5,177 nucleotides of DNA, taken from NCBI GenBank assembly GCA_038056915.1, contig JBBUEO010000031.1:1-5177 (forward strand), read 5' to 3'. Made by a program: the position numbers and the translations under genes. This DNA comes from JBBUEO01 sp038056915. GTDB taxonomy: Bacteria > Patescibacteriota > UBA1384 > UBA12157 > JAENIV01. This document shows, piece after piece, positions 3,393-5,177 of this stretch (positions within the stretch are counted from its first letter, which is position 1; each line of letters opens with the position of its first letter). The notes under the pieces are model-generated. The model searched no databases and had not been told where the DNA came from. It worked only from the letters and a program-made list of their open reading frames with translations.

Positions 3393-5177
3393 ATGAAATT
3401 TTTGCTTTCCTCTAAATTTAAAGCCGCTGGCGATCAGCCGCAAGCGATTAATAAACTTATTGAGGGTTTAAAAAGGGGTTATCAATTTCAAACCTTACTG
3501 GGGGTGACTGGTTCGGGAAAAACTTTTACTGTTGCTAAGACTATTGAAAAAATCCAAAAACCAACCTTAGTGATTGCCCACAATAAAACTTTAGCCGCCC
3601 AACTGGCGGCAGAATTGCGTTCTTTTTTTCCAAGAAATGCGGTGGAATATTTTGTTTCATACTACGATTATTATCAGCCGGAAGCCTATCTTGAATCAAA
3701 TGATGTTTATATTGAAAAAGAAGTTGAAATTAATCAAGAAATTGATCGTTTGCGGCATGCTGCCACCCAAGCCCTGCTTTCGCGTCAGGATGTGATAATT
3801 GTCGCTTCGGTTTCCTGTATTTATGGTTTAGGGAGTCCTGAAATGTATAAAGAATCATATCTTTTATTAAAAATCAACGACCAAATTGATCGTCAAAAAT
3901 TATTAGAAAAATTAATAGAGATGTATTTTACCCGTTCAGAAGTTTTACAAAGAGGCAAATTTCGTCTGCACGGAAATCTCTTAGAGATTATGCCGGCTGA
4001 TCGGGAAATTATTATTAGAATTGAATTTGAAAATTCCAAAATCATCAAAATCACCCGTTTTGAAGCCGTCAGTTTTCGAAAAATTGCCAATGAAACAAAG
4101 GTGACGATTTATCCGGCTAAACATTTTGTGGTTGATCCGTTGACTTTGTCTTCAGCGATCGAAAATATTAAGAAAGAGTTGAAAGAAAGATTATATATTT
4201 TTGAAAAACAGGGCAAGATTTTACAAGCCGAACGCTTGCGGCGAAGAACTCAATATGATTTAGAACTTCTAAGAGAAATCGGTTATTGTCCGGGAATCGA
4301 AAATTATTCAAGATATCTTACTGGCCGGAGCCCGGGACAGCCACCTTACACCTTGATAGATTATTTTCCCAAAGATTTTTTACTTGTCATTGATGAGTCG
4401 CACGTAACCGTCCCGCAAATTGGAGGGATGTTTGAGGGCGATTTTTCCCGAAAAAAAGCCTTAGTTGATAACGGTTTTCGGTTACCTTCTGCATATGATA
4501 ATCGGCCGTTAAAATTTAAGGAATTTTTAACCAAAATTAATCAGGTCATTTTTACTTCTGCCACACCGGCAAAATTTGAAAAGTCAAAATCCAGTCAAAT
4601 AGTTGAGCAGATTATTCGTCCGACCGGGTTAGTTGATCCGCAGCTGGAAATTAAGCCATCTGAAAATCAGATTGATGATTTGATCAGAGAGATTAAAAAG
4701 CGGGTAAATTTTAAGGAACGAATTTTAATCACCGCTTTGACAAAACGAATGGCAGAGGATTTAGCCGAATATCTTAAAGAAAAAGGAATTCGCGCCGAGT
4801 ATCTCCACAGCGAAATTGACACCTTGGACCGGGTGGGAATTTTAGAAAATCTTCGCAAGGGAAAATTTGATTGTTTAATAGGAGTCAATTTATTGCGCGA
4901 GGGTTTGGATTTGCCGGAGGTTTCATTAGTGGCAATTTTGGATGCTGACAAAGAAGGCTTTTTGCGTTCGGAAGTTTCTCTAATCCAAACTATTGGCCGG
5001 GCGGCGCGCAATGTCCGCGGCAAAGTAATTTTGTATGCCGATAATGTAACCGGCTCAATGCAAAGGGCAATCGATGAGACTAATCGCCGCCGCAGGATGC
5101 AGATTGAATATAATCGGCAACACCACATCACTCCCCGCACTATCCAAAAAGCGATTCAGACAATTATTGACCATGAA
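3393..5177 (+). CDS. uvrB: Excinuclease ABC subunit B, 3' end beyond the window
   Basis: UvrB is the DNA-damage-verifying helicase-like subunit of nucleotide excision repair. UvrA loads it onto lesions and it then recruits the nuclease UvrC. The frame is open for 595 codons to the last base. Landmarks are GDQP (13-16, nucleotide-binding Q-like motif), Walker A GVTGSGKT (37-44), and the tyrosine-rich damage-probing beta hairpin starting YYDYYQPEAY (90-99). Next come ASVSCIYGLGSP, the UvrA-interacting domain 2 (about 155-245), GIENYSRYLTGR, Walker B-like DESH (334-337), FTSATP and IIRPTGLVDP. Helicase motif VI is QTIGRAARN (532-540), about four residues short of the E. coli numbering. E. coli UvrB has 673 residues, so roughly 70-80 residues remain, including the C-terminal UVR domain that binds UvrC; its presence cannot be checked here. 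The ATG at 3393 gives the usual short N-terminus before GDQP. All visible catalytic residues are intact. Confidence 0.97.
   Translation, partial: MKFLLSSKFKAAGDQPQAINKLIEGLKRGYQFQTLLGVTGSGKTFTVAKTIEKIQKPTLVIAHNKTLAAQLAAELRSFFPRNAVEYFVSYYDYYQPEAYLESNDVYIEKEVEINQEIDRLRHAATQALLSRQDVIIVASVSCIYGLGSPEMYKESYLLLKINDQIDRQKLLEKLIEMYFTRSEVLQRGKFRLHGNLLEIMPADREIIIRIEFENSKIIKITRFEAVSFRKIANETKVTIYPAKHFVVDPLTLSSAIENIKKELKERLYIFEKQGKILQAERLRRRTQYDLELLREIGYCPGIENYSRYLTGRSPGQPPYTLIDYFPKDFLLVIDESHVTVPQIGGMFEGDFSRKKALVDNGFRLPSAYDNRPLKFKEFLTKINQVIFTSATPAKFEKSKSSQIVEQIIRPTGLVDPQLEIKPSENQIDDLIREIKKRVNFKERILITALTKRMAEDLAEYLKEKGIRAEYLHSEIDTLDRVGILENLRKGKFDCLIGVNLLREGLDLPEVSLVAILDADKEGFLRSEVSLIQTIGRAARNVRGKVILYADNVTGSMQRAIDETNRRRRMQIEYNRQHHITPRTIQKAIQTIIDHE

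Noticed and set aside
4667..5140. Long minus strand open frame opposite uvrB
   Set aside because: It lies fully within conserved uvrB coding sequence, its translation is Ser/Arg/Ile-rich with no recognisable motif, and no promoter or SD is visible.

Overview
The window is a fragment of an AT-rich bacterial chromosome. It carries four conserved housekeeping genes and one small unrecognised gene, all on the + strand. In order they are: the 3' part of frr (ribosome recycling factor), rseP (site-2 membrane metalloprotease), proS (a short prolyl-tRNA synthetase), a 74-residue extremely acidic ORF, a 100-N assembly gap, and most of uvrB (excision-repair damage verification), which runs off the right edge. 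The standard genetic code fits: TGG encodes tryptophan and no in-frame TGA is needed.

The likely source is a reduced-genome bacterium of the Patescibacteria/CPR kind. This is inference. It rests on the compressed frr-rseP-proS order (many bacteria have uppS, cdsA and dxr between frr and rseP), a single-PDZ RseP, a ProRS lacking the large INS editing insertion, and tight AT-rich spacers. A 16S gene or a phylogeny of these proteins would decide it.

Bases 1-1550 look like one transcript: frr and rseP overlap by one base (TAGTG). Bases 1551-1661 separate rseP from proS and hold the most unusual non-coding structure here. It is a 72-bp imperfect palindrome (1571-1642) containing four copies of a CACnAAT/ATTnGTG heptamer, two per arm, each pair at a 10-bp period. 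It stops just before an extended -10 promoter (TGCTACAAT). That promoter sits so close to the proS ATG that the proS mRNA should be leaderless. uvrB has the same layout (TGTTAAAAT, then ATG 9 bases after the hexamer ends).

Bases 2892-3231 differ in style. A TTGACA-type promoter is followed by a hairpin plus a run of seven T, then a near-perfect Shine-Dalgarno, then a small ORF encoding a disordered, highly acidic protein with EETP repeats. The hairpin can be read as the proS terminator or as an attenuator of the small gene. The gap at 3232-3331 hides whatever lies between this gene and uvrB.

Functionally the window covers ribosome recycling, membrane proteolysis, proline charging of tRNA and nucleotide-excision repair. 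No mobile element, CRISPR array, tRNA or rRNA gene is visible. The points worth a second look are the palindrome, the leaderless promoters, the zinc-ribbon-like remnant in the trimmed ProRS, and the acidic protein with its hairpin leader.
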